Of a stretch of 64,000 nucleotides of DNA, positions 45,142 to 53,933 are shown in pieces. The notes under the pieces are model-generated. The model did no database searches, was not told the DNA's origin, and was given only the letters and a program-made list of their open reading frames with translations. Positions within the stretch are counted from its first letter, which is position 1; every line of letters starts with the position of its first letter. This DNA comes from Solidesulfovibrio magneticus RS-1 (GTDB taxonomy: Bacteria; Desulfobacterota; Desulfovibrionia; Desulfovibrionales; Desulfovibrionaceae), in the NCBI RefSeq assembly GCF_000010665.1, contig NC_012796.1:4240001-4304000 (forward strand), read 5' to 3'. Position numbers and translations under genes: made by a program.

Positions 45142-47010
45142 GTGGCTGTACAACCTTCCGGTTCCGGCGGCGCGTTTGGCGTCTTGCGCCGTTTCTCCCT
45201 CTCCTGGCGCTTTGTCCTGTTGCTGGCGCTTTTCGCCCTGTTCACGGCCGGCATGATCCTCACGTTCTCCCGCGAGCTCCAGCGTCTTGAAGACCACACC
45301 GTCTCCGCCGCCCAGGACATCATGCTGCAAGGCGAACGGCAAAAGCTGGCCGTTGCGTCCAACGGCATGGCCCAGGCCATTGCCGCCATCGTCAAAGATG
45401 TGCCGGATAAGGAAAAGCGCTACGACATCATCCGCAACATGGTCGATGCCTTCCGCTTCGAGGACGACAAGTCCGGCTACTTTTTCGTCTACCAAGGCAC
45501 GGTCAACATCGCCCTGCCGCCAAACAAAGCCAATCAAGGCAAGGATCTGGGCGACGTCAAAGACAAGAACAACGTCTATTTCGTCCGCGAACTCGCCAAA
45601 GCCGCCGCCGCCGGTGGCTTCGTGGAATACGTCTTCCCCAAGCCCGGGGCCGGCGACCAGCCCAAACTCGCCTACGCCATCGCCATCCCCGGCACCGACC
45701 TCTGGCTCGGCACGGGCGTGTACATCGACAACGTCGACCGCACCAAGGCCGCCATCAAGGCCGACAACGCCGCCCGCATCCGCGACGCCCTGACCGCCAT
45801 CGCCGTGGCCTGCGGCCTGGGCCTGGCCATCCTCATCGGCCTGTGCCTCGTCATCATGGCCTCCGTCACCGGCCCCATCCGCCAGACCACCCAGGCCGCC
45901 ATGCAGTGCGCCGCTGGCGACCTGTCCGTGCGCCTGGACGCCGTCGGCAACGACGAAGCCGCCCGGATGCAGGTCGCCCTCAACGCCATGGTGGCCACCC
46001 TGCGCGACAACATGGCCGCCATCGAAACCAAGACCAAGGAAGCCGAGGAAAAGGCCCGGGCCGCCGAGGCCGCCACCCGACTGGCCGAGGACGCCACCCG
46101 CAAGGCCGAACAAGCCCGGGCCGAAGGCCTGGCCCACGCTGCCGCCCGTTTGGGCGGCGTGGTGTCCGTCGTCGATTCCACCTCGGCCGAGTTGGCCACC
46201 CGCATCGCCGAATCCAGCCAGGGAGCTGAAGACCAGTCCCGGCGCATGGCCGAAACAGCCACGGCCATGGAAGAAATGAATGCCACCGTCCTGGAGGTCG
46301 CCAGAAACGCCTCGTCCGCTTCGCAGACCGCCGAGACGGCCCGCTCCAAGGCCGTGGACGGCTCGGGCGTGGTGGAAGAAGTGGTGGCCGCCATCGGCGC
46401 GGTGGAGCGCCAGGCCCAAAGCCTCAAGGCGGATATGGGGGCGCTGGGCAAGCAGGCCCAGGACATCGGGGCCATCATGAACGTCATCTCCGACATCGCC
46501 GACCAGACCAATCTGCTGGCCCTAAACGCCGCCATCGAGGCCGCCCGGGCCGGCGACGCCGGACGCGGCTTCGCCGTGGTGGCCGACGAGGTGCGCAAGC
46601 TCGCCGAAAAGACCATGACCGCCACCAAGGAAGTCGGCGACGCCATCCGCGGCATCCAGGACGGGGCCCGGCGCAACGTCGGCAATGTGGACGCCGCCGC
46701 CGGAGCCGTGGAAAAGGCCACCTCCCTGGCCGCCGCCGCCGGCGAGGCCCTGGCCAGCATTGTCACCCTGGTGGAAAACGCTTCCGATCAGGTGCGCTCC
46801 ATCGCCACGGCGGCCGAACAGCAGTCCGCCACCAGCGAGGAAATCAATCGATCGGTGGAAGCCGTCAGCGCCACGGCCGAGGCCAGCTCCCGCACCCTGG
46901 CCGACGCCTCCCGAGCCGTGGCCGAACTGGCCGGCCAAACCCAGGAACTGGCCGCGCTCATGGAAGAACTCGAACGCGAAGGCCGCGCCGCCCCCCGGGC
47001 GCTGACGTAA
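45142..47010 (+). CDS. Methyl-accepting chemotaxis protein with periplasmic Cache domain
   Basis: 622 residues. GTG start at 45142 with GGAGG six bases upstream. Helix about 17-40, a single Cache domain (about 45-195; [30 protein letters not shown], then [20 protein letters not shown]), second helix, HAMP, long coiled coil, and the signalling tip with [20 protein letters not shown] followed by [18 protein letters not shown]. This Cache subtype often binds small organic acids. No CheR-docking pentapeptide is visible at the C-terminus. A hairpin array starts directly after its TAA. Confidence 0.94.
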   Translation: MAVQPSGSGGAFGVLRRFSLSWRFVLLLALFALFTAGMILTFSRELQRLEDHTVSAAQDIMLQGERQKLAVASNGMAQAIAAIVKDVPDKEKRYDIIRNMVDAFRFEDDKSGYFFVYQGTVNIALPPNKANQGKDLGDVKDKNNVYFVRELAKAAAAGGFVEYVFPKPGAGDQPKLAYAIAIPGTDLWLGTGVYIDNVDRTKAAIKADNAARIRDALTAIAVACGLGLAILIGLCLVIMASVTGPIRQTTQAAMQCAAGDLSVRLDAVGNDEAARMQVALNAMVATLRDNMAAIETKTKEAEEKARAAEAATRLAEDATRKAEQARAEGLAHAAARLGGVVSVVDSTSAELATRIAESSQGAEDQSRRMAETATAMEEMNATVLEVARNASSASQTAETARSKAVDGSGVVEEVVAAIGAVERQAQSLKADMGALGKQAQDIGAIMNVISDIADQTNLLALNAAIEAARAGDAGRGFAVVADEVRKLAEKTMTATKEVGDAIRGIQDGARRNVGNVDAAAGAVEKATSLAAAAGEALASIVTLVENASDQVRSIATAAEQQSATSEEINRSVEAVSATAEASSRTLADASRAVAELAGQTQELAALMEELEREGRAAPRALT

Positions 47011-47176
47011 CCGGCAGGGCGCTGCCCTGCACCCGGCAGGGCGCTGCCCTGCACCCGCCGGGCGCTGCCCGGACCCGCACGGGCGCTGCCCGTGACCCGC
47101 CGGGGGGCTAAGCCCCCCGGACCCCCTGGCCGTCTGTGGCGGGCGGAGGAACCACAAGCGAGTGGGATAGGCACGG
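47011..47176 (+). repeat. Hairpin array A: four GGCGCTGCC hairpins plus dispersed element
   Basis: Perfect hairpins at 47015-47029, 47037-47051, 47058-47072 and 47079-47093. All share the centre GGGCGCTGCCC but differ in outer pairs with matching changes. The dispersed-element core follows at 47100-47120. The period is 21-22 bases. A further conserved tail runs to 47176. It begins with the base after the chemoreceptor stop. Confidence 0.85.
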
Positions 47177-47218
47177 GAAGCGGAGGGGCGCGCCGCGCGG
47201 GCCTTGATCGTCTCGCCG

Positions 47219-47557
47219 TCAGCCGGCGTCGGCCTCGGGGCGTTGCTCGGCCCAGAACAGCAGCGCGTCCAAGGCCGGACACAAAGCCTGGCCCCACTCG
47301 GTCAAGCGATACTCCACCTTGGGCGGCGTCTGGGGATACACTTTTCGCGACACCAGGCCGTCCGCCTCCAACTGCCGCAACTGCTGGGCCAACATCTTCT
47401 GGGATATCCCCGGAATAAGCCGCTCCAAGTCGCTATAGCGCTGCACCTGCCCGCCAAACAGGTGAAACAGGATCAGCAGTTTCCAGCGGCCTTCCAGCAA
47501 ATGCAGGGTCTTTTCGACATCCTCGGCCGCCGTCACGACCGTATACACTTTCCTCAT
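47219..47557 (-). CDS. HxlR-family transcriptional regulator
   Basis: 112 residues, one winged-helix domain typical of HxlR: TLHLLEGRWKLLILFHLFGG, RYSDLERLIPGISQKMLAQQLRQLEADGLVSRKVY, PKVEYRLTEWG. It lacks the conserved N-terminal redox Cys of some HxlR proteins; its one Cys is near the C-terminus (QALCPALD). Such regulators sense reactive aldehydes, quinones or oxidants and control adjacent oxidoreductases. It is divergent from the SnoaL/SDR genes, and a short palindrome sits just upstream of its ATG. Confidence 0.9.
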   Translation of the reverse strand: MRKVYTVVTAAEDVEKTLHLLEGRWKLLILFHLFGGQVQRYSDLERLIPGISQKMLAQQLRQLEADGLVSRKVYPQTPPKVEYRLTEWGQALCPALDALLFWAEQRPEADAG

Positions 47558-47558
47558 G

Positions 47559-47571
47559 GTGAGTCGCTCAC
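47559..47571. promoter_or_regulatory. 13-bp palindrome, probable HxlR operator
   Basis: GTGAG-TCG-CTCAC directly upstream of the hxlR-type ATG in the divergent gap. Inferred to be an autoregulatory site from position and symmetry. Confidence 0.45.
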
Positions 47572-47649
47572 TTTTCCGTGCGTTCTTGAAGAAGCGCCCC
47601 GGCGGGCTTACTGGTCTCCATCATCCCAGAACACAAAACGAGGCCCGCC

Positions 47650-47985
47650 ATGCCAAGCCCTCTCCCCCAACCCGTGGCCGACTATTTCGCGGCCAGCAAC
47701 GCCTCGGATTTACTTCGGCTCGAACGCTGTTTTGCCGATAACGCCGTGGTGCGCGACGAAGGCCGGGAACACCACGGCCCCAAGGCCATCGCCGACTGGC
47801 ACGCCCAAACGAAACAGCAATACCGCTATAAAACCGAAGTCCTCGACAGCCGGGGCCACAGCGACGCCGTGACCGTCAAGACGCGGGTCGCCGGCGACTT
47901 CCCCGGCAGCCCCGTCGAGCTGGAACAGCGTTTTTGCCTGTCGCCCGAGGGCATCACAGCACTGGAGATCAAACCATGTCAATGA
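47650..47985 (+). CDS. SnoaL/NTF2-like protein
   Basis: 111 residues, NTF2-like cone fold: [42 protein letters not shown]..., [34 protein letters not shown]. These small proteins bind hydrophobic ligands or act as isomerases. A GAGG string lies 14 to 11 bases before the ATG, a little far for a ribosome site. It overlaps the SDR gene by 10 bp, so both are made together under the divergent HxlR regulator. Ligand unknown. Confidence 0.82.
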   Translation: MPSPLPQPVADYFAASNASDLLRLERCFADNAVVRDEGREHHGPKAIADWHAQTKQQYRYKTEVLDSRGHSDAVTVKTRVAGDFPGSPVELEQRFCLSPEGITALEIKPCQ

Positions 47986-48755
47986 ACCTGGAACTGGCCG
48001 GAAAACGCGCCCTGGTGACCTCCGCCACCAAAGGCATCGGCGCGGCCGTCGCCCAAGCCCTCCGGCAGGCCGGGGCCGACGTGCTTGCCGTCGCCCGGAC
48101 CCGGCCCGAGAGCTTGTCCCCGGACGCCTTTGTCGCCGCCGATCTGACGACCCCCCAAGGCTGCGCCGACCTCGCCCGGGCCGTGGCCGAACGGTGGCAG
48201 GCCGTCGATGTCCTGGTCCATGTGCTCGGCGGTTCCTCGGCCCCGCCTGGCGGCTTCGCCGTCCTGGACGACGAGGTCTGGCAACGGGAACTCGACCTGA
48301 ACCTCATGGCCGCCGTGCGCCTCGACCGCGCCCTGCTCCCGGCCATGATCACCCAGGGCTCCGGCGTCGTCATCCACGTGACCTCCATCCAGGACCGTCT
48401 GCCCTTGCCCGATTCCACCACCGCCTACGCCGCCGCCAAGGCCGCCCTGTCCACCTACAGCAAAAGCCTATCCAAGGAACTCGCCCCCAAGGGCATCCGC
48501 GTCGTGCGGGTGTCGCCCGGCTGGGTGGAGACCGAAGCCGCCGTCGCCCTGGCCCATCGCTTGGCCGACCAAGCCGGCACGGACTACGAGGGTGGCAAAC
48601 GGATCATCATGCAGGCTCTGGGCGGCATCCCCCTGGGCCGGCCGGCCAAGCCAGCGGAGGTGGCCAACCTCGTCGTCTTCCTGGCTTCCCCCCTGGCCGC
48701 CGCCATCACCGGAACCGAGTATGTCATCGACGGCGGAACCATTCCGACCGCATAA
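47976..48755 (+). CDS. Short-chain dehydrogenase/reductase
   Basis: 259 residues, NAD(P)-dependent oxidoreductase. The cofactor motif reads TSATKGIG (the family TGxxxGIG with changes) and VHVLGGSS replaces NNAG. Catalytic Ser, Tyr and Lys are in [24 protein letters not shown] (YxxxK). The C-terminal [22 protein letters not shown] is standard. ATG at 47976 lies inside the SnoaL gene, with GGAG nine bases upstream. It is part of an operon with the DUF1330 protein (10 bp apart). Substrate unknown; HxlR linkage hints at a reactive carbonyl. Confidence 0.92.
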   Translation: MSMNLELAGKRALVTSATKGIGAAVAQALRQAGADVLAVARTRPESLSPDAFVAADLTTPQGCADLARAVAERWQAVDVLVHVLGGSSAPPGGFAVLDDEVWQRELDLNLMAAVRLDRALLPAMITQGSGVVIHVTSIQDRLPLPDSTTAYAAAKAALSTYSKSLSKELAPKGIRVVRVSPGWVETEAAVALAHRLADQAGTDYEGGKRIIMQALGGIPLGRPAKPAEVANLVVFLASPLAAAITGTEYVIDGGTIPTA

Positions 48756-48765
48756 AGGAGACCCC

Positions 48766-49053
48766 ATGCCCGCGTATTTGCTCTTCATTCGGGAACGGCT
48801 GCGGGACCAGGCACAGTACGCCGTTTACAAGGACACGGTCCCGGCCGCCATGCAAGGCCATGACGCCACGGCTCGCGCCGTCTACGGCTTGTGCGAAACC
48901 CTGGAAGGTCCCGAGGCCCAAGGCGTCGTCATCCTGGAATTCGCCTCCATGGCGGCGGCGCGCGACTTCTACCACAGACCGGCCTACCAGGAGGCAAGCC
49001 GCGCCCGACACCTGGGCTGCGACTACCGCGTCATCCTGACCGAAGGCCTCTAA
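48766..49053 (+). CDS. DUF1330 family small protein
   Basis: 95 residues, ferredoxin-like (dimeric alpha-beta barrel) fold: MPAYLLFIRERLRDQAQYAVYKDTVPAAMQGHD, VVILEFASMAAARDFYHRPAYQEA. AAGGAG five bases before ATG. Last gene of the HxlR-linked operon. The family is often next to oxidoreductases; function unknown. A hairpin array starts immediately after its TAA. Confidence 0.88.
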   Translation: MPAYLLFIRERLRDQAQYAVYKDTVPAAMQGHDATARAVYGLCETLEGPEAQGVVILEFASMAAARDFYHRPAYQEASRARHLGCDYRVILTEGL

Positions 49054-49175
49054 CCGGCAGGGCGCTGCCCTGCACCCGCCGGGCGCTGCCCGGATCCGCC
49101 GGGGGGATAATCCCCCCGGACCCCCTGGCCGTCTGTGGCGGGCGGGGTAACCACAAGCGGGTGGGATAGGCGCGG
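49054..49175 (+). repeat. Hairpin array B: two GGCGCTGCC hairpins plus dispersed element
   Basis: Hairpins at 49058-49072 and 49079-49093, then the dispersed-element core at 49099-49119. The last 77 bases align without gaps to array A with six differences, two of them a compensating pair in the core (C-G to A-T). It starts right after the stop of the DUF1330 gene. Confidence 0.85.
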
Positions 49176-49203
49176 ATACGCGGTTGACGCCGTGCGCCGC
49201 CGC

Positions 49204-49256
49204 AAAAAACGGGGCCGTTGATGCCGCCGGCCAACGCCGGGAGCGTCAACGGCCCC
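49204..49256 (-). terminator. Intrinsic terminator of uppS
   Basis: The perfect arms 49211-49221 and 49246-49256 enclose a smaller inner hairpin. On the minus strand the stem is followed by one base and then T6. It may also stop plus-strand transcription from the cassette. Confidence 0.8.
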
Positions 49257-49290
49257 AAAGTTTTCCTGTCCCGGGTCGCCCGGGAAAAAA

Positions 49291-49989
49291 CTAGGCTTGG
49301 ATCTGTTCGCCGGTCAGGCCGAAACGGCGCGTGCGATTGCAGTAGTCGGCGAGGATGGCGTCAAGACAGGCCGGGGTGAAGTCCGGCCACAGCGTCTCGG
49401 GAAAAGCAAATTCGCTGTAGGCCGACTGCCACAGCAGATAGCCGGACAGACGCATCTCGCCGCTGGTGCGGATGATGAGGTCAGGGTCGGGCTGGCCGGC
49501 GGTGTAGAGCTCGGCGGCCAGGGCCTCCTCGGTGACGGCCTCGGAAGCCAGGCCCTTGGCCGCCAAACGGCGGCAGGCCCGCAGGATCTCCTCGCGCCCG
49601 GAATAGTTGAGCGCCAGATTGAGCGTCATGGCCTCGCAGTGGGCCGTCTTGGCGATGACCCGGGACAACACCGTGCGCGCGGCCAGGGGCAGCTCGTCCA
49701 GCTCGCCAAGCACCTTGAAGCGGATGGACTGGGCCAAAAGCGTGTCGAGTTCCTTGGTCAGAAAACGCACGAGCAGGTCGAAGAGGAATTTGATCTCGTC
49801 GGCCGGCCGGCCCCAGTTTTCCTTGGAGAAGGTGTAGAGCGTCAGGTGTTCGATGCCGAGCTCGCGACAGCGCGTGACGATACCCCGGGCCGACTCCACG
49901 CCGGCCCGGTGTCCCTCGCTGCGCGGCAGCCCGCGCATGGTGGCCCAGCGGCCGTTGCCGTCCATGATGACGGCCACATGCCGGGGCAA
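49291..49989 (-). CDS. uppS: Undecaprenyl diphosphate synthase (cis-prenyltransferase)
   Basis: Builds the C55 lipid carrier from FPP and IPP for peptidoglycan and O-antigen synthesis. About 232 residues. Signatures are VAVIMDGNGRWA at the N-terminus, HLTLYTFSKENWGRP, LNYSGREEI and DLIIRTSGEMRLSGYLLWQSAYSEF. TTG at 49989 is the nearest plausible start. The frame continues upstream ([13 protein letters not shown]), and a CTG with GGAG eight bases before it, overlapping the frr stop region, is another option. Last gene of the pyrH-frr-uppS unit. Confidence 0.94.
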   Translation of the reverse strand: MPRHVAVIMDGNGRWATMRGLPRSEGHRAGVESARGIVTRCRELGIEHLTLYTFSKENWGRPADEIKFLFDLLVRFLTKELDTLLAQSIRFKVLGELDELPLAARTVLSRVIAKTAHCEAMTLNLALNYSGREEILRACRRLAAKGLASEAVTEEALAAELYTAGQPDPDLIIRTSGEMRLSGYLLWQSAYSEFAFPETLWPDFTPACLDAILADYCNRTRRFGLTGEQIQA

Positions 49990-50012
49990 CGGAAGCTTCT
50001 GGACGTCCAGGG

Positions 50013-50567
50013 CTAGATCTCCATGATTTCCTTTTCCTTCTTGGAAAAGGCCTCATCGGTTTTGACGATGTAGTTGTCGGTGAGCTTTTGCACGTCGTCC
50101 TGGCCCTTGCGCTGATCGTCCTCGCTGATGGCCTTGTCGTTCTTCTTTTTTTTCAGCAGCTCGTTGGCGTCGCGACGCACGTTGCGCATGGCCACCTTGG
50201 CTTCCTCGACGTACTTCTTGGCCACCTTGACCAGATCCTTGCGGCGGTCCTCGGTCAGAGGCGGAATGGAAATACGGATGATCTTGCCGTCGTTGACCGG
50301 CGTCAGTCCCAGGCCCGACTTGAGGATGGCCTTTTCGATGTCGGCAAAGGCCTTGCGGTCCCAGGGCTGGATGGTGATGGTGCGGCTGTCGGGGGTGGCC
50401 ACCGAGGCCAGCTGGTCGAGCTGGGTCGCGGTGCCGTAATAGTCCACGCGCACGCCGTCGAGGAGCGAAGTCGTGGCCCGTCCGGTGCGCAGACGGGAGA
50501 ACTCCTTGTCCAGGGCGGCCAGCGCCTTTTTCATCCGATCTTCAGCGTCCTTGAGCACGGTCTGCAT
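50013..50567 (-). CDS. frr: Ribosome recycling factor
   Basis: 184 residues, normal length. It splits post-termination ribosomes together with EF-G. Family motifs: [87 protein letters not shown] seven to eight bases before ATG. It starts one base after the pyrH stop. Confidence 0.98.
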   Translation of the reverse strand: MQTVLKDAEDRMKKALAALDKEFSRLRTGRATTSLLDGVRVDYYGTATQLDQLASVATPDSRTITIQPWDRKAFADIEKAILKSGLGLTPVNDGKIIRISIPPLTEDRRKDLVKVAKKYVEEAKVAMRNVRRDANELLKKKKNDKAISEDDQRKGQDDVQKLTDNYIVKTDEAFSKKEKEIMEI

Positions 50568-50568
50568 G

Positions 50569-51291
50569 TTATTGGCCTCCTTTGACGACGGTGCCGACAG
50601 GTTCGCCGGCCAGCACCCGGCTCAGATTTCCAGCGGTAAACATATTAAAGACCACGATGGGCATGTTGTTGTCCATGGCCAAGCTGATGGCCGTGGTGTC
50701 CATGACCCGCAGCCGCTTTTCCAGCACGTCCATGTAGGTCAGCTCGTCGAATTTCACGGCGTCGGCGTGCTTGGCCGGGTCCTTGTCATACACGCCGTCG
50801 ACCTTGGTGCCCTTGAGGATGGCCTCGCTTTTGAGTTCCATGGCCCTAAGCGCCGCGGCCGTGTCCGTGGTGAAATACGGATTGCCCGTGCCGGCGGCGC
50901 AGATCACCACCCGGCCCTTGTCCAGGTGGTGCAGGGCGCGGCGGCGGATGTAGGGCTCGCAGACCTCGCGCATGGTGATGGCCGACATGACGCGGGTGGA
51001 CAGTCCCTGCTTCTCCAGGCCCTCCTGCACGGCCAGGGCGTTTAACACCGTGGCCAGCATCCCCATGTAGTCGGCCGAGGACCGATCCATGCCGGCGGCC
51101 TGCTCCGAGACGCCGCGAAAAATGTTGCCGCCGCCGATGACCAGGGAGATCCTGGCCCCCTTTTCGGTTGCCGACACGATCTCCCGGCAAAAATTCGTGA
51201 TGGTCTGGTTGTCGATGCCAAACGGCCGGCCGCCAGCCAACGCCTCGCCGCTGATCTTAAGCAAAACCTGGGAAAACCGCAATTTCGACAT
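50569..51291 (-). CDS. pyrH: UMP kinase
   Basis: 240 residues. Phosphorylates UMP to UDP in pyrimidine synthesis. Motifs: [11 protein letters not shown] at the N-terminus, [30 protein letters not shown] and [13 protein letters not shown]. The start at 51291 has GGAG seven bases upstream, within a longer open frame. The 306-bp gap and terminator before it separate it from tsf, so it must have its own promoter. Confidence 0.97.
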   Translation of the reverse strand: MSKLRFSQVLLKISGEALAGGRPFGIDNQTITNFCREIVSATEKGARISLVIGGGNIFRGVSEQAAGMDRSSADYMGMLATVLNALAVQEGLEKQGLSTRVMSAITMREVCEPYIRRRALHHLDKGRVVICAAGTGNPYFTTDTAAALRAMELKSEAILKGTKVDGVYDKDPAKHADAVKFDELTYMDVLEKRLRVMDTTAISLAMDNNMPIVVFNMFTAGNLSRVLAGEPVGTVVKGGQ

Positions 51292-51597
51292 GGGACGTCT
51301 CCTGAAGGGGAAGGGTGTCGGTCCATGGCCGGCCAGGGCCGGACGCGCGGCGACGCGGGATGCCCCCCGTCTGACGCGCCGGTTAGCCACAGGCCGCCTC
51401 CGGGCCATCCGCCCCCTCCCGAACAGACGACGACCGTTGGCGGCGTGTCCGACGGGGCAAGGCGTCGCCCGCCCGGTCGGGCGGTTGCGCCATCTTGCCC
51501 GCATCGGGCCGCGATGCAAGCGAAACCCTGGCGGGTTCGCCCTGCGACTCAAAAAAAACGGGCCTTGCGGCCCGTTTAAGCATTGGTGCGTGGCCGC
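51292..51597. other. Gap between tsf and pyrH with terminator
   Basis: It holds the tsf terminator (51551-51577). The remaining 260 bases should include the pyrH promoter, but no convincing -35/-10 pair was found. Confidence 0.6.
51551..51577 (-). terminator. Intrinsic terminator of the rpsB-tsf unit
   Basis: 9-bp perfect stem (51556-51564 with 51569-51577), four-base loop, then T8 on the minus strand, 21 bases past the tsf stop. Confidence 0.9.
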
Positions 51598-52200
51598 CTA
51601 GGCGTCCTCGCCCAGGGCCATGCGGCTAAAGCGTCCGATCTGGACGTTCTCGCCGATGACGCCGACGAGTTCGTTCATCAGGTCCTTGATGGTGACCTTG
51701 TCGTCTTTGATAAACGGCTGCTCCAACAGGCAGATTTCCTTGTAGAGCTTCTTGACCCGTCCATCGACGATCTTCTCGGCGATGGCTTCGGGCTTGCCCT
51801 CTTCCATGGCCTGGTTCTTGAAGATCTCGCGTTCCTTGGCCAGCAGGTCGGCCGGCACTTCCTCGGGGGTCACGCACACCGGGTTGGCCGCGGCGATCTG
51901 CATGGCCACGTTTTTCGCGAACTCCAGGAAGCGCTCGGAGCGGGCGACGAAGTCGGTCTCGCACTTGATCTCGACCATGACGCCGAGCTTGCCGTTGGAG
52001 TGGATGTAGGAGCCGATCACCCCTTCCGAGGTGGCGCGGCCGGCACGCTTCTGGGCCTTGGACAGCCCCTTCTCGCGCAGCCAGGCAACAGCCTTTTCTT
52101 CATCGCCGTTGCACTCGCCAAGAGCCTTCTTGCAATCCATCATGCCCGCGCCGGTCTTGTCGCGCAGGGCCTTCACGCTGGCAGCGGAAATAGCCGACAT
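51598..52200 (-). CDS. tsf: Elongation factor Ts, short form
   Basis: 200 residues; exchanges GDP for GTP on EF-Tu. The N-terminal VKALRDKTGAGMMDCKKALGE, the core SYIHSNGKLGVMVEIKCETDFVAR and the C-terminal MALGEDA are typical. It is shorter than E. coli EF-Ts (283) because the second core subdomain is reduced, as in several other bacterial groups. It follows rpsB by 12 bp. Confidence 0.97.
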   Translation of the reverse strand: MSAISAASVKALRDKTGAGMMDCKKALGECNGDEEKAVAWLREKGLSKAQKRAGRATSEGVIGSYIHSNGKLGVMVEIKCETDFVARSERFLEFAKNVAMQIAAANPVCVTPEEVPADLLAKEREIFKNQAMEEGKPEAIAEKIVDGRVKKLYKEICLLEQPFIKDDKVTIKDLMNELVGVIGENVQIGRFSRMALGEDA

Positions 52201-52212
52201 GGGGGAATCCTC

Positions 52213-52989
52213 CTACTCGCCGGTGGTTTCGGTAGCGGTTTCGGCTTCATCGACCGGGGCGGCTTCGGGCTTTTCGTCCTTGTCCGCAACCGGCTCGACG
52301 TCCTTGTTCTGGGCAGCGCCTTCCATGCAGGCTTCCGCGATGCTGGCGGCAAAAAGCTTGATGGCCCGGATGGCGTCGTCATTGCCCGGGATCACGTAGT
52401 CGATGACGTCGGGATCGCAGTTGGTGTCCACCACGGCCACGATGGGGATGCCGAGCTTGCGGCATTCCTGCACGGCGATCTCTTCGCGCTTGGGGTCGAT
52501 GATGAACGCGGCCTGGGGCAGGCGATCCATGTGCTTGATGCCGCCCAGGTTATCGTTGAGCTTGGCCACTTCGCGGCCCATCATGACGATTTCCTTTTTC
52601 GGAAAGCGCTTGATGGAGCCGTCCTCGAACATGCGTTCGAGGGTCTTCATGCGGTCGATGCTCTTTTTGATGGTCTGGAAGTTGGTGAGCATGCCGCCCA
52701 TCCAACGGTTGGTGACGGAAAACTGGCCGACGCGCTCGGCTTCCTTTTTCACCGACTCCTGGGCCTGGCGCTTGGTGCCCACGAAGATGACCCGGCCGCC
52801 GCCGGCGACGACGTTGGAAATGAAGTCGTGGGCCTTCTGGTACAGCTTGACGGTCTGCTGCAGGTCGATGATGTGAATGCCGTTTCTGGCCCCGAAGATG
52901 AACGGGCGCATCTTGGGGTTCCAGCGACGGGTCTGGTGCCCGAAGTGGACGCCGGTCTCAAGCAGTTGCTTCATGGTAACGTAAGGCAT
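52213..52989 (-). CDS. rpsB: 30S ribosomal protein S2
   Basis: 258 residues. Motifs: [33 protein letters not shown] and [27 protein letters not shown]. The last 30 residues are an acidic Glu/Ala/Thr tail ([23 protein letters not shown]), a common lineage-specific extension. AAGGAG five bases before the ATG at 52989. First gene of the rpsB-tsf unit; a promoter candidate lies at 53087-53115, with a leader of about 90 bases that could carry S2 autoregulation (not demonstrated). Confidence 0.98.
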   Translation of the reverse strand: MPYVTMKQLLETGVHFGHQTRRWNPKMRPFIFGARNGIHIIDLQQTVKLYQKAHDFISNVVAGGGRVIFVGTKRQAQESVKKEAERVGQFSVTNRWMGGMLTNFQTIKKSIDRMKTLERMFEDGSIKRFPKKEIVMMGREVAKLNDNLGGIKHMDRLPQAAFIIDPKREEIAVQECRKLGIPIVAVVDTNCDPDVIDYVIPGNDDAIRAIKLFAASIAEACMEGAAQNKDVEPVADKDEKPEAAPVDEAETATETTGE

Positions 52990-53086
52990 GGGAACTCCTT
53001 GGGTTTTCCCTCCGCCCCGAAATTTGGGCCGGACCATCCGGCACCCAGGATTGGCTCGCGGGGCGTGCGTGTTTGGAGAACTGCGG

Positions 53087-53115
53087 CTTGTAGTCCGCTT
53101 TTCTCGAAAAGGCAA
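53087..53115 (-). promoter_or_regulatory. Sigma-70-type promoter of rpsB-tsf
   Basis: On the minus strand TTGCCT (53115-53110), 17-base spacer, TACAAG (53092-53087). Both boxes match the consensus at four of six. The position just past the FAH-gene stop fits a new transcription unit. Confidence 0.6.
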
Positions 53116-53143
53116 GCGCCCGGACGGCCCGGACGCGAACTTC

Positions 53144-53917
53144 CTACTGCAGGGGCGCGGCCTCGCCTTCGGCCCGCACCGGGTTGATGAGCACCCCCAC
53201 CCCGTCGATCTCCACCCGGGCCTCGTCGCCAGGGGTAAGCGGACACGGCCTCGCCGGCGAACCGGCCAGGATCACGTCGCCGGGCAGAAGGGTCATCACC
53301 GAGGAGACGAAGCTCACCAGCTCGAAAGGCCCCACGGCCATGTCGGCGCAGGACCCCGTCTGCACGGTCTGGCCGTTTATGAGCAGGCGCAGGGTCAGGC
53401 TCGCCGGATCGCCGAGCTCGGTCTCGATCCAGGGGCCGATGGGGGCGAAGGTGTCGTAGCCCTTGGCCCGGCCCAGGGTCTCGTCGCGCTGGCGCAGGTC
53501 CACGGCCGTGACGTCGTTGGCGCAGGCCAGGCCGAAAAGATGCTTGGGCACGTCGGCCGGAGCCACGTTGCGGCAGGCCCGGCCCATGACCAGGGCCAGC
53601 TCGCATTCGGCCTCGACCCGGGCCGAGGCCCGCGGCAGCACGATGGCCTGGCCCGAACCGATGACGGCCGAGGGCGGCTTCAAGAAGAGCATGGGCCCGT
53701 CGGACGGGTCGCGTCCCATCTCGCGCAGCCGGTCGCGGAAATTGCCGGCGGCGCAGACCACCTTGGAGGGCGTCACCGGGGCCAGCACCGCCACCTCGGC
53801 CAGGGGGATGGGCGCGTCCAGGCCAAGGGTCTTGTCCAGGCAGCGCACGGCGTTTTGCTCCATGAGCAGCTGGGCATAAAAGGCGGCGTCGCCATGGCGC
53901 ACCCGCAAGACCTTCAT
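53144..53917 (-). CDS. Fumarylacetoacetate hydrolase-family enzyme
   Basis: 257 residues. The FAH fold with metal ligands in the pattern [13 protein letters not shown] (two Glu) and [18 protein letters not shown] (Asp). Also [21 protein letters not shown] and [13 protein letters not shown]. Family members hydrolyse or decarboxylate 2-oxo acids such as acylpyruvates and oxaloacetate. The start at 53917 has GGAG eight bases upstream. It follows RNase J by 16 bp in the same direction, so it is probably co-transcribed; the pairing has no obvious metabolic logic. Confidence 0.9.
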   Translation of the reverse strand: MKVLRVRHGDAAFYAQLLMEQNAVRCLDKTLGLDAPIPLAEVAVLAPVTPSKVVCAAGNFRDRLREMGRDPSDGPMLFLKPPSAVIGSGQAIVLPRASARVEAECELALVMGRACRNVAPADVPKHLFGLACANDVTAVDLRQRDETLGRAKGYDTFAPIGPWIETELGDPASLTLRLLINGQTVQTGSCADMAVGPFELVSFVSSVMTLLPGDVILAGSPARPCPLTPGDEARVEIDGVGVLINPVRAEGEAAPLQ

Positions 53918-53933
53918 GAACGGTTCTCCCGCG

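Noticed and set aside
47011-47120. Regularly spaced repeats as a CRISPR array
   Set aside because: Units are 15-base palindromes with 6-base gaps and no unique spacers; no cas genes.
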